From Photobacterium salinisoli (lineage in GTDB: Bacteria; Pseudomonadota; Gammaproteobacteria; Enterobacterales; Vibrionaceae), in assembly GCF_003614885.1 (NCBI RefSeq), contig NZ_QZMS01000011.1, positions 186,001 through 250,000 of the forward strand: 64,000 nt of DNA, in the 5' to 3' direction. The translations under genes were made by a program, and so were the position numbers. Each line of letters starts with the position of its first letter. The stretch's first letter is position 1. This document shows positions 18,889 through 27,818 of this stretch, one piece after another. The notes beneath the pieces are model-generated. The model did not search any database, was not told the DNA's origin, and was given only the letters and a program-made list of their open reading frames with translations.

Positions 18889-19776
18889 TGAGACCTTCTT
18901 ATAGAAATGCTGGTTTGCATAAATGCGACAACACATGTAGCCAATAACAATATCATGCTCATATGCAACGCCGTTATAGCAATCTACTTAATAGAAAGTC
19001 AATGCGTTATTTTCACATATCCTTTATTCATTCAATTAAATATCCTGTAAAAAAGCCAACCAATATATCAATAAACCGCTATATTATGAGGTATGAGAAC
19101 CTCACTCCAACATATAAAAACAACCTATAAAACAAAACGATAGATGCAACATCATAAATGTAATCGATAACAATTCATCAGCATCCATTTCAGTGGTTGA
19201 CTCTTATTAATAATAAAAACGTTGATTTTTCATCATTATAAAAGCGATATATTACTTCATGCCGAATGAGCCATATAGATAATAATGTAATAAAATTATC
19301 TATACATATGGCTGACCCGTTATCAAATCTGATTTGTAGAATTATCAATCAAGAAAAAATACCGTTATCAATATTTTTATTGCTATGGTATATAATCTCT
19401 TTTTTTGATGGTTCGATACCTTTGTTTTCAACTTATTCCTTAATTAGCCACTCTATTATTGGTACAAAGCGAGCCATGTCGAACTTGCGAGTGGCTGCCC
19501 TGTTCAAACTGTACTCTTTAATTCCCCGTGCGGTTTATCTGATAAGCCGTGTACTTCTTTAGCTATCGGTTTAGCCTGTTCTGGACTCTGAATTTTGCAG
19601 CCCTGCCATAGGCAGGTTTCGCTGCTTGTCTGCTGCTCGGCTGGACCCGTTTTTACACCTGTATCGCCTTATAATGCCTGGCTCATCACACCTCAACATG
19701 CTGCTTATATGATTAAATTACCAACAGTATCAAAAACCAGCACACAGTCTTGACCAACCATCATCAAGGAAGAAGC
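18889..19776. other. Long AT-rich intergenic region upstream of the toxin gene
   Basis: 888 bases with no convincing intact gene. The half next to the toxin is very AT-rich and includes a small inverted repeat (TGAGGT 19087-19092, ACCTCA 19099-19104). From about 19450 to 19670 composition becomes GC-richer and holds a gene remnant. A 98-codon plus-strand frame at 19266-19562 spans both parts and looks spurious. Confidence 0.6.
19504..19668 (-). pseudogene. Remnant of an unidentified gene, possibly mobile-element related
   Basis: A minus-strand frame of 54 codons with no start, bounded by stops, of clearly protein-like composition: KTGPAEQQTSSETCLWQGCK, then PIAKEVHGLSDKPHGELKS. The composition contrasts with the AT-rich surroundings. 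The style recalls N-terminal segments of some group II intron reverse transcriptases, but I cannot verify that. Confidence 0.35.
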
Positions 19777-20241
19777 ATGAAACTCGCACAACTGAACATT
19801 GCCCTTGCGAAATACCCCATGGATGCACCTGAGATCAAAGATTTTGTCGATAATCTGGATCCTGTGAATACCACTGCAGAAAACAGCGAAGGCTTCATAT
19901 GGCGGCTTCAGGATGAATCCGGCGATGCAACCAGTATTCAGGCGTTCGACGACCCCAATATCATTATCAACATGTCTGTCTGGGAGTCGGTGGATACGCT
20001 TAAAAACTTTATGTTCCGAACTCATCACCGTGACTTCATGCGTCGTAAGGCTGAGTGGTTTCATCGTTCAGCGGAAGATACTTATGTGCTGTGGTGGGTG
20101 GAAGATAATCATATCCCGACCATTGCCGAAGCCAGAGAGCGCCTTGATTACCTGAGAAATAAAGGTGACACCCCGTTTGCTTTTACGTTTAAGAGCAATT
20201 TTACACCTGACGATGCGCTGGCGTTTGAACTTGAAGCCTGA
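19777..20241 (+). CDS. DUF3291-family protein
   Basis: 154 residues, no signal peptide. It begins KLAQLNIALAKYPMDAPEI, typical of the DUF3291 family of small ferredoxin-like-fold proteins related to monooxygenase-like dimers. The aromatic core SVWESVDTLKNFMFRTHHRDFMRR and VLWWVEDNHIPT are family features. No reaction is established. Start at 19777 with AAGGAAG upstream. It stands alone in front of a cupin gene. Confidence 0.8.
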   Translation: MKLAQLNIALAKYPMDAPEIKDFVDNLDPVNTTAENSEGFIWRLQDESGDATSIQAFDDPNIIINMSVWESVDTLKNFMFRTHHRDFMRRKAEWFHRSAEDTYVLWWVEDNHIPTIAEARERLDYLRNKGDTPFAFTFKSNFTPDDALAFELEA

Positions 20242-20342
20242 TGACGTCCAGGACGCGTCTCAGGCCACATCATAGATATCTGCTATCTTTTTTGCATATA
20301 ACCCCACAGCTTTGATACATATGCAGCAAGAAAGGATTCAGC

Positions 20343-20735
20343 ATGACACAAAAACAGCCGCAACACCTTGCCAGCAGTTCCATCCGGCTGAAAAACGACG
20401 CAAGTATTGAGCTTCTTGAGATGAATGACACGTTCTGGCCTCGCTTAATGGCCGGCGAGCTTGGCGATTTTCATCATGAATTTCTGGTCAGCTTGCACGA
20501 TTTTACGTCTGACTGGTCTGGCAGCGAAGCGCATCCTAAAGGGGATGAGATTGTCATCCTGCTGTCTGGATCGGCGACATTTCAACTGGAAATGCCGGAA
20601 GGGATACAGGAAGTCAGGTTGGAGTCCCCTGGTTCATACGTGTTTGTCCCCAAAGGGGTATGGCACACGGCAAAAATAAATCACTCGGCACGTTTGCTGT
20701 TTATCACAGCCGGTGAAGACACCCAGCACAAATAG
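20343..20735 (+). CDS. Small cupin-domain protein
   Basis: 130 residues forming one cupin barrel: HPKGDEIVILLSGSATFQLE is the first cupin motif and PGSYVFVPKGVWHTAK the second, with histidines placed to bind a metal. Function unknown; such proteins are often dioxygenases, isomerases or binding proteins. Start at 20343 with AAGAAAGGA upstream. A weak hairpin (CAGGGCA 20764-20770, TGCCCTG 20780-20786) follows. Confidence 0.8.
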   Translation: MTQKQPQHLASSSIRLKNDASIELLEMNDTFWPRLMAGELGDFHHEFLVSLHDFTSDWSGSEAHPKGDEIVILLSGSATFQLEMPEGIQEVRLESPGSYVFVPKGVWHTAKINHSARLLFITAGEDTQHK

Positions 20736-21013
20736 CATGACAACTAGAATCGCGCGAATAAAACAGGGCATTCAATACGTGCCCTGCTATTACACTTCTG
20801 CTACTTCAATATCACGTGAAAAAAAGTAAATCCAGCAGAGAGATTGCTTTCTGCATCTTCCTGTAACCGCACAGCTTTTTTCCTTCGTGACCAGTAATTG
20901 CCAGCTGTTGGCTTGACGCTTAATCAGCAGATATGCATATTGTTTTGTTTATTTTTAAACAGAAAACAGCTTAAACCTTGCAGATATATATTGAGAAAGA
21001 AGGAAACGCATCA

Positions 21014-21442
21014 ATGCACTTGCCAGACGAAGATCAGAAGCGATTTATCGCAGTATTAAGTAAAAAAATGGATACAGGCCGAACACTGAATGTACTGGCC
21101 CATCTGAGTGCAGGACTCTCTCATCTGGTCGATCAGCAAGGGACTGAATACATTGATTATTATGATGCTGATGGCAACTGCCATCCGAGTCTGTCTCACT
21201 ATCCGTTTATTGTTCTGAAGGCGGATAACTCGAACAAAATTCGCAAAGTCAGGGAGGAAGCTATCAAGCACAATATTGCCTTTACCGATTTCACGCACAC
21301 CATGACAGAAGGCGGATCCAACGCCCAGCAAGCATGGACAAAGGAAACCCCGGAGAGTGAATTAGACTACCTGGGGATCTGCCTGTTCGGTGACACTGAA
21401 ACCTTGAAATCCTTTACCGGAAAATTCAGCCTATACCGATAA
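21014..21442 (+). CDS. DUF2000-family protein
   Basis: 142 residues. It carries the DUF2000 pattern: RFIAVLSKKMDTGRTLNVLAHLSAGL at the start and SHYPFIVLKADNSNKIRKV in the middle. The family resembles peptidyl-tRNA hydrolase-like folds but has no established role. Start at 21014 with AAGAAGGAAA upstream; an in-frame ATG 36 bases earlier precedes that site. A LysE-type exporter begins 13 bases after the stop, so the two form an operon. Confidence 0.8.
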   Translation: MHLPDEDQKRFIAVLSKKMDTGRTLNVLAHLSAGLSHLVDQQGTEYIDYYDADGNCHPSLSHYPFIVLKADNSNKIRKVREEAIKHNIAFTDFTHTMTEGGSNAQQAWTKETPESELDYLGICLFGDTETLKSFTGKFSLYR

Positions 21443-21455
21443 ACCGGGAGAAAAA

Positions 21456-22088
21456 ATGCAATCGTATGTTATCCTTTTACCCATTCTGACCTTGCTGACA
21501 CTGGGCGCAATGACGCCCGGCCCCTCATTCCTGTTAGTTGCTCAAACGGCCATGTCTGGTTCCAGAAGGCAGGCGTTTTCTGTCGCACTGGGAATGGGAA
21601 CTGGCGCTCTTATTTTTGCCTTACTTGCGTCATTTGGCTTAGTGACGTTATTCCAAACAGTGCCTGAGCTGTATCTGACATTTAAACTACTTGGTGGGTT
21701 ATACCTGTGCGTGTTGGCGGTACGTATCTGGAAACAAGGAAAGCAACCAAGCGTTCACCCCATGACGCCAGGTAAAACGAAAAGTGTACATTCATCCTTT
21801 TTCTTTGGTTTAACCACTCAGCTCAGTAACCCTAAAACAGCCATGGTTTTCAGCAGCGTATTTGCCGCTTTACTGCCCGCCGAGGTGCCTTCACTCACTC
21901 CAGTATTGTTAAGTATGGGTGTTTTCCTGACAAACTTTGGCTGGTATGCCACAGTCGCTATGCTGCTTTCCACATCACGCGCCCAAAACGTGTATCTGAA
22001 AACTAAAAAAGGAATTTGCCGTGTTGCTGGCACTCTGCTGGGTTTATTTGGTGCCAAGCTGCTTGTGTCAGCGTCAGCCGGGCAATAA
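21456..22088 (+). CDS. LysE/RhtB-family exporter
   Basis: 210 residues, about six transmembrane segments, with the N-terminal signature LTLGAMTPGPSFLLVAQTA and the second motif GMGTGALIFALLASFGL. It likely exports an amino acid or derivative; its substrate is unknown. It follows the DUF2000 gene closely, with GGGAG upstream of the ATG. It is only distantly similar to the exporter at 6618, and the two are not a recent duplication. Confidence 0.9.
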   Translation: MQSYVILLPILTLLTLGAMTPGPSFLLVAQTAMSGSRRQAFSVALGMGTGALIFALLASFGLVTLFQTVPELYLTFKLLGGLYLCVLAVRIWKQGKQPSVHPMTPGKTKSVHSSFFFGLTTQLSNPKTAMVFSSVFAALLPAEVPSLTPVLLSMGVFLTNFGWYATVAMLLSTSRAQNVYLKTKKGICRVAGTLLGLFGAKLLVSASAGQ

Positions 22089-22136
22089 CGGCATCATCAA
22101 GATGCCGTTTTGTGTTATCCGAGTTTCCGAAATACG

Positions 22137-24566
22137 TTAAGGCGTCGTCAGTGAAAGCTGGACGTTATCAATATGCACATCGGCCATGCTGCCTGCTTTT
22201 TTCACCGCTCGCAGTGTCAGTTTCAGCTCCCGGGTTGCCACAGGTAGTAACAGAGTCGATGTATTGCTCAGCCACTGTTGCTTTTTGCTTTCTGTCTTTA
22301 TCACAGTCGGCTGACCTATGGCGTTCCCATTAATATCCATAGGCTGTAGCGTGACCAGTGCATGATCACCGTCACCCCAGCCATTGCTGTTAAAACTGAA
22401 TCGAACGAATGCAGACGACTGATCAATCACACTGCTGAAAGCACTGACATCCAAAGTCTGGCTCAGATCATCATAGGGCGCATTACCCGCAGCGGAATCA
22501 TTCGGACGGGCACTGAAATAATAGTCACCTTCTGCGGCCGTGATATTGTCGATTTCCTGCAGGACCCGCCAATAGCCCTGCTCGAGTGTCCAGCCTGAAA
22601 GATCCTGCGCTTCCGCACCACCATTATTAATAGGTAACGCGGTTGTCATCCCGGCATCAATGGATAATGTCGCCGTGTCACTCCAGTCAGACCAGCCCAG
22701 ATTGTCATTGCGCACTCTGGCACGCCAGTACCAGGTGTCTCCCGGAAATAACGTCAATACCTGCGCCGAGCTGCCGTTGAATGGGTCACGGTACGAATCA
22801 TGGGAATGTTCTGACGATCGTTTCTGCCATTTGTAAGTTTCATCATTGCCCATTTTGAGCTGGCCTGAGAAATCTGCCAGATTGATTGTCGTCAGATCAA
22901 CGCCCGCCTGCGTATCTGTCGGCATCCCCTGAATACTGCCATCTTGCATCGGCCAGATGTTGTGCGCCCGGGTTTGATTCCCCCAGATATCAAAAACCGC
23001 TGAATCAAACTGGCTGGCTTTGCTCAGTTGCCATTGCACTTCATAAATGGCGCCAGGATCAGGATGGCTGATTGCCAGGTTCAACTGATTGAAAGCGTGA
23101 TTACCGTTACCGGCCAGAACTTGTGGCGCCTCTGGCACAGCCGGACTGGCTTTCATGGTCAGGGTATCGGACACAGTAAAGGTATCATTCAGGCTGGCAA
23201 AACCGCCGCCTTTAGCGGCAACAGTGCCACTGTAGCGGGTCAGCTGCATGGAAGGTGAACTCTCTTGATTAAACGTCAGGAGGTTAAACCCGAATTCGCT
23301 CTGACTAATGGCAAAGGTGTCATAATCGCGGGTATCAGTCTGGTAATAGTTATCATCGTTAATTTTTTCACGATAACCTGCTGCCGTTGCCGCATTGAGC
23401 CAAAGGTGCTGAGTATCCATTGATTGCCCACGGGAATAAGCATGGGTATGCCCAAACAGGTGACCCGTTAACTTGCCGCTTGATCGCGAAAAATCTTCCA
23501 TTTCCGCCACCATCTCGCAACTACCGATACTTTCGCCCGACAGCCAGAGTTCTGACAGACACGGATGATGGAACATGCTCAGTACATAGTCGACGTTATT
23601 GTCTGCTTGGGTGTTGATCAACAACTCACGCAGCCACTGCCGCTGTATGCCCAGAATCTCCGCGTTAAATTTACCGTGGTTCTTGGAAATCGGATAACTG
23701 TTAAGCCCAACCAGACGTAAGTTGCCGTAATCCAGTGAGTACCATTGTTCTTCATAACCCGCCGAGCCATTTTCAGGTTGCTGGAAGAAATGGCGGTAAT
23801 TAGTCAGTTCAGGATTACCATAAAAATCATGATTACCGGGAACCGCCACCAGCGGAACATAAGGGGTAATGGCTTTCATCTGGTCAAAAAAGTCACGGCG
23901 CCACTGCAACATGCTATCGCCACTGTTGACTATGTCGCCGGAAATCGTAATCGCCGCGATCTCTGACGCACATTGCTCTGGCTGGCTATGACATACCGTT
24001 GGAATAATGCCTTTGGTAATGAGATCGTTCAGCGCACCCAGGGTGCTGTTATTTTGTGTATCACTGATGGCTACCACATTAAACGGGGCAGGTGTCATCC
24101 CGGCTGTCGGATAGGTTTTGAACACATAACGCTCAGAAACAGCCGACACGCCAGACGGGCTGCCATCGCCGCTGACCACGTAATACTCATAGCGCGTATC
24201 TGTGCTTAATCCGTTGATAGCCGCGCTGTATAAATGCGTGTTGTCCACAGCAACAGGCTCAACCACAGTAAATTCATCTTGCGTCTCTGCCGGCCTGACC
24301 CAAACCGTTGGTGCCGTGTTTTCCGTTTCAAACAACACAGCCATGTGATTTGCTGCAGGCTGCTGCAGATACGGGTGAATCGTAAACGTAACCTGCGTTA
24401 ATGCGGCCGGAGGCGGAATAACCAGCTCCTTGCCAATCTGGCCTACACCACCATTACCTTTGTTATCATCCTGAGCCGTTTCAGCACTCTCATTACAACC
24501 CGCTAACAGAGTGCTTGTCAGCAAGATAGCCGTAGCACTGGCTGTACGCCTGTTTTTGATCGACAT
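22137..24566 (-). CDS. Large secreted lipoprotein metallophosphoesterase
   Basis: 809 residues with a lipoprotein signal (SATAILLTSTLLAGCNES). Residues about 60-160 are a fibronectin-like/purple-acid-phosphatase N domain (YSAAINGLSTDTRYEYYVVSG). The calcineurin-like core follows with its metal ligands: NVVAISDTQN, ITISGDIVNSGD, PLVAVPGNHDFYGNPE, MFHHPCLS and GHLFGHTHAYSRG. Further beta-rich domains fill the C-terminal half, ending in a carbohydrate-binding-like module (VHIDNVQLSL). Start at 24566 with AAGGAT upstream. It is divergent from a MocR regulator, with a perfect palindrome between. The substrate, probably an extracellular phosphate ester, is unknown. Confidence 0.85.
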   Translation of the reverse strand: MSIKNRRTASATAILLTSTLLAGCNESAETAQDDNKGNGGVGQIGKELVIPPPAALTQVTFTIHPYLQQPAANHMAVLFETENTAPTVWVRPAETQDEFTVVEPVAVDNTHLYSAAINGLSTDTRYEYYVVSGDGSPSGVSAVSERYVFKTYPTAGMTPAPFNVVAISDTQNNSTLGALNDLITKGIIPTVCHSQPEQCASEIAAITISGDIVNSGDSMLQWRRDFFDQMKAITPYVPLVAVPGNHDFYGNPELTNYRHFFQQPENGSAGYEEQWYSLDYGNLRLVGLNSYPISKNHGKFNAEILGIQRQWLRELLINTQADNNVDYVLSMFHHPCLSELWLSGESIGSCEMVAEMEDFSRSSGKLTGHLFGHTHAYSRGQSMDTQHLWLNAATAAGYREKINDDNYYQTDTRDYDTFAISQSEFGFNLLTFNQESSPSMQLTRYSGTVAAKGGGFASLNDTFTVSDTLTMKASPAVPEAPQVLAGNGNHAFNQLNLAISHPDPGAIYEVQWQLSKASQFDSAVFDIWGNQTRAHNIWPMQDGSIQGMPTDTQAGVDLTTINLADFSGQLKMGNDETYKWQKRSSEHSHDSYRDPFNGSSAQVLTLFPGDTWYWRARVRNDNLGWSDWSDTATLSIDAGMTTALPINNGGAEAQDLSGWTLEQGYWRVLQEIDNITAAEGDYYFSARPNDSAAGNAPYDDLSQTLDVSAFSSVIDQSSAFVRFSFNSNGWGDGDHALVTLQPMDINGNAIGQPTVIKTESKKQQWLSNTSTLLLPVATRELKLTLRAVKKAGSMADVHIDNVQLSLTTP

Positions 24567-24600
24567 GTTTAATCCTTTTTTATCTCTATTCCATGAAACC

Positions 24601-24618
24601 AACTGGACTAGTCCAGTT
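24601..24618. promoter_or_regulatory. Perfect 18-base palindrome between phosphoesterase and MocR genes
   Basis: AACTGGACTAGTCCAGTT is an uninterrupted perfect palindrome 35 bases upstream of the phosphoesterase start, in the promoter region shared with the divergent MocR/GntR-type regulator. CTGGAC-type repeats are common in GntR/MocR operators. Likely the regulator's binding site, controlling the phosphoesterase and perhaps the regulator itself. Confidence 0.65.
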
Positions 24619-24862
24619 ATCAGTTGATGATGCTAATGGGTCTGTGTGACAGAGAATCTAAATATGGATGACACTTATCTATCAGTTTGTTGACAATGAA
24701 ATATTGATCTTAGCCTTTGCAGTGTCGCCAGCTTCATTGTCCGGATTTTTTGTTGCCGGCCTCACATTGAGCAATGTGCCTAAGCTCAGGAAACGACAAA
24801 CTGGCTTGCTTTGCCGTTTTGGCATGATATGTTCTGAACTTCGACTCGGCGCAGCTAACCAA

Positions 24863-26302
24863 ATGAATAAATATCAATCACTTGCTAATAATCTCAGGCA
24901 ACAAATCCGCCAACAGATTTGGCGCTCCGGTGAAAAAATACCGTCTGTGCGGGCAAGCAGCCAGCAAACCGGCTACGGTACGGCGACTGTGTTACAGGCG
25001 TATCAATTGCTGGAAAGTGAAGGATGGCTGATTGCTAAACCGCAGTCCGGGTATTTTGTCGCCCCTAACATTCAGGCGCTGACGACTGTACCACCGCAAT
25101 CCACTCAGGCGCCGGTCAGGATCAATGATTTACTGTTTGATGTCTTTCAGCGCACCAAAGACAGCGACATCGTGCCTTTCAGTTCGGCGTTTCCCGACTC
25201 TAGCCTGTTTCCTCAGCAGGAACTGGTTCGCAGCCTGTCCAGTGCGTCGCGCAAGATGGACAACAGAAGTGCATTAGCGCACCTGCCGCCCGGCAACCAT
25301 GACCTGCGCCGGATCATAGCGCAAAGGTACGTACAGCAAGGGCTGCAGATTGGACCGGACGATATAGTGATCACCTCTGGCGGCTTGGATGCACTGAATC
25401 TCAGCTTACAGTTTGCCACTCAGCCCGGTGATTATGTCGCCGTTGAATCGACCACATTTTACGGGGCGCTTCAGGCAATAGAGCGTTTGAAGTTAATACC
25501 GGTAGAAATACAAGCCAGTGCTGACGGCGGCCTGGATCTGACCGACTTAACAGAAAAGTTAACCGCTTATCCGATAAAAGCCTGCTGGCTGATGACAAAT
25601 GTCCAGCACCCGCTTGGCTACACTCTCAGCCAAGAGCGCAAGCAGGCACTGGTTGACATTCTGCGCCAGCATAAAGTGTTTCTGGTGGAAGACGATGTGT
25701 ACGCAGAGCTGTATTTTTCAGCGGAAAAACCGGTACCGGCCAAAGTTTTCGACCGGCAGGATCAGGTGTTGCTGTGTGGTTCATTCTCCAAATGTCTGTC
25801 ACCAGGGTTTCGAATTGGCTGGGTCGTGGCAGGAAAACACAGTGAAGCCATTCAGAAACAGCAATTTTTATCGACTATATCAAGCAGTGTACCTGTCCAG
25901 CTCGGGATCAGCCATTACCTGCTGCATGGCGGGTATGACAACCATTTACGAAAATTGCGCAGTACGTTGCAAGACAGAAAAAGCGCGATGATACACGCCA
26001 TACGGCGCTATTTTCCGAACAGTACGGCGGTGACCGATCCCGCAGGTGGCTATTTCCTGTGGCTGACGTTTCCGGCTCCGTTCGATAGTCACGCCTTTTA
26101 TGAGCAAGCCCTGGAGAAGCGCATTGCAGTGGCTCCCGGGACGCTATTTAACAGCCGGCAAGACGATCTCAGGCATATCCGGCTCAACTATTCGTACGAG
26201 ATGAATGAGGAAAACCTGATTGCGCTGTCCACCCTTGGTCAGCTGGCAAAAGCATGCCTGAGTGACAGCAGTAATCAGCAAAATGACTGTTCGGTAAAAT
26301 AG
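24863..26302 (+). CDS. MocR-type regulator (GntR helix-turn-helix fused to aminotransferase fold)
   Basis: 479 residues. The N-terminus is a GntR winged helix (LANNLRQQIRQQIWRSGEKI, PSVRASSQQTGYGTATVLQA) and the rest a fold-type I aminotransferase with the PLP-lysine motif CGSFSKCLSPGFRIGW. MocR proteins use PLP or a PLP-adduct as effector. Start taken at 24863, where the GntR domain normally begins; the frame is open 65 codons further, but that extension is not family-like and lies in the promoter. Its target may be the divergent phosphoesterase gene or a gene elsewhere. Confidence 0.9.
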   Translation: MNKYQSLANNLRQQIRQQIWRSGEKIPSVRASSQQTGYGTATVLQAYQLLESEGWLIAKPQSGYFVAPNIQALTTVPPQSTQAPVRINDLLFDVFQRTKDSDIVPFSSAFPDSSLFPQQELVRSLSSASRKMDNRSALAHLPPGNHDLRRIIAQRYVQQGLQIGPDDIVITSGGLDALNLSLQFATQPGDYVAVESTTFYGALQAIERLKLIPVEIQASADGGLDLTDLTEKLTAYPIKACWLMTNVQHPLGYTLSQERKQALVDILRQHKVFLVEDDVYAELYFSAEKPVPAKVFDRQDQVLLCGSFSKCLSPGFRIGWVVAGKHSEAIQKQQFLSTISSSVPVQLGISHYLLHGGYDNHLRKLRSTLQDRKSAMIHAIRRYFPNSTAVTDPAGGYFLWLTFPAPFDSHAFYEQALEKRIAVAPGTLFNSRQDDLRHIRLNYSYEMNEENLIALSTLGQLAKACLSDSSNQQNDCSVK

Positions 26303-26376
26303 TGCACCAACTGTATCAACAGGAAAAACCAGGGCTGTGGTGAAATAGTGACTCTCGCTAGTGAAAGGGTCACCAC

Positions 26377-26601
26377 ATGGTAAGAACTACTAAGGTTAAA
26401 GACGAAGTCAAATTCATATACATCGCCATTCTCTGCATCTTCCTGGTCGTGTTAGGTCATTTTGTTTTGATGAAAGATGTCGCTTATTCTGCCTGGGCAG
26501 AAGCAACCGCAGCGGCTATCCCCTTTCTGCTCATCGGGTTGGGCGTGGCCGCCGTTCGACGGGCCGCATCAATTGATAAAGAAAATACCCCGGCAGAATG
26601 A
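26377..26601 (+). CDS. Small two-helix membrane protein
   Basis: 74 residues with two hydrophobic segments (FIYIAILCIFLVVLGHFVLM and AAAIPFLLIGLGVAAV) and charged ends. Not recognised as a named family. GAAAGGG precedes the ATG, and a strong hairpin follows the stop, both supporting a real gene. Located 74 bases after the MocR gene. Confidence 0.6.
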   Translation: MVRTTKVKDEVKFIYIAILCIFLVVLGHFVLMKDVAYSAWAEATAAAIPFLLIGLGVAAVRRAASIDKENTPAE

Positions 26602-26606
26602 GTTGC

Positions 26607-26647
26607 ACTGTGCTCCTCCGTATCGGTACAGAGGAGCACAGTTTTTA
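26607..26647. terminator. Bidirectional intrinsic terminator
   Basis: ACTGTGCTCCTC and GAGGAGCACAGT, a twelve-pair perfect stem followed by TTTTT, between the small membrane protein and the convergent glutathione transferase gene. Confidence 0.85.
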
Positions 26648-26654
26648 ATCCGCG

Positions 26655-27272
26655 TTAGCCATGCACGGCTTCAATCTCATTCGATTTCAGGTACGCAGGA
26701 TGAGTCACCAGCTGCTGTGCATAGGCTGCAATGTGAGGAAAATGCGCGAGTGCACCGCTGGTATGCAGGATTTCGACAATGAACGACATCATGATATCTG
26801 CCCCAGTCAGCGAATCCCCCACCAGATAGCGCTTGCCGGCCAGCGACTGATCGACATAAGCCATGACGTTGGCAATTTCCCCTTCCGCATAACCGGCAAG
26901 AAAATTGGTCTCACAGCCGTCTTTGTCAACGAACATTTTCAATAACAAAGGAAGAATGGCCGAACTCTCGGCAAAATGCATCCATTGCTGGTAGGCAACA
27001 TAATCCGCGGTGCCACGCTCAGGAGCCAGTTTACCCTCGCCATACTTGTCAATCAGGTACTCAGTAATAGCCCCGGATTCAGTGACAATCAATCCATCAT
27101 CCTCAATTACCGGAGACTTACCCAATGGATGAACCGCTTTCAGCTCTGGCGGCGCAAGAAATGTTGCGCTGTCACGTTGATAGGGGACGATCTGATAGTT
27201 CACACCCAGCTCTTCCAGCAACCAGATAATCCGCTTGGATCGTGATTTATTCAGGTGATGCAATGTGATCAT
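26655..27272 (-). CDS. Glutathione S-transferase family protein
   Basis: 205 residues. Thioredoxin-like N-domain: ITLHHLNKSRSKRIIWLLEE, with LGKSPVIEDDGLIVTESGAI holding the cis-proline and glutathione-contact serine. All-helical C-domain follows. It is like bacterial GSTs that conjugate glutathione or act as peroxidases; its substrate is unknown. No obvious operon partner; it converges on the small membrane protein. Confidence 0.9.
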   Translation of the reverse strand: MITLHHLNKSRSKRIIWLLEELGVNYQIVPYQRDSATFLAPPELKAVHPLGKSPVIEDDGLIVTESGAITEYLIDKYGEGKLAPERGTADYVAYQQWMHFAESSAILPLLLKMFVDKDGCETNFLAGYAEGEIANVMAYVDQSLAGKRYLVGDSLTGADIMMSFIVEILHTSGALAHFPHIAAYAQQLVTHPAYLKSNEIEAVHG

Positions 27273-27818
27273 AATGCTGTTGCCTCATTGGTCCGATTGA
27301 ACTTAATAGTTTGTTTATTAAACACTTGAACTGTAAACATCGTCCAGACTAAACCATATCTGTGTCAGTCACCATCGCTCCTTTGGGAAAATTGGCAAAC
27401 CTGATTAAAGAAACACTACAGCAATATCCGACAAAGAAGATTGAAATGCGAAGAGCAGGAATTGCAGATAAGCCCATTCGATTGATCTGCATCAAGCCGC
27501 TTTTTGCCGTTCAGGCTAAAGTGGAGCTCTCCATGTTTTTGGGAAATGCATGTGTACGTTTGCCCCTGACTTGCAGGGGCTTTTTTTCACCCCAGTCCTT
27601 CCCGGCTCACACTCCTTTACTGTCTCTTGTCTCTGGTTCGGCAATGTACCGGGCTTCCAGCTATATTTATGTCAATACTGACTGTCGCAAAGCACCGGAT
27701 GAATGATTTAGCTGTTGTTTTGAATGAAGAATATCTTCCGCTGCCAGATGATTGAACGCGCGCTTCAGGAGGAGTAAGCTTCTGACGCCTGAACACAAAA
27801 AATGAATTAAGGACAGCT
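27273..27818. other. Intergenic region with an orphan terminator
   Basis: 546 bases without a convincing protein gene. A plus-strand frame (27362-27706) runs straight through the terminator at 27562 and looks spurious. Because no protein gene ends there, the first 290 bases may encode a small RNA or a very short gene. Confidence 0.4.
27562..27587 (+). terminator. Strong intrinsic terminator without an assigned upstream gene
   Basis: GCCCCTG, five-base loop, CAGGGGC, then seven T. A textbook rho-independent terminator for a plus-strand transcript, about 230 bases before the M14 peptidase gene. Confidence 0.75.

Noticed and set aside
19266..19562. A 98-codon frame upstream of the DUF3291 gene
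   Set aside because: It crosses the boundary between AT-rich and GC-richer DNA, has no ribosome site and is not protein-like throughout.
6618..22088. The two LysE/RhtB exporters as a recent duplication
   Set aside because: Outside the common N-terminal signature they differ strongly, and their contexts differ.
27362..27706. A 114-codon frame before the M14 gene
   Set aside because: It reads straight through the strong terminator at 27562.
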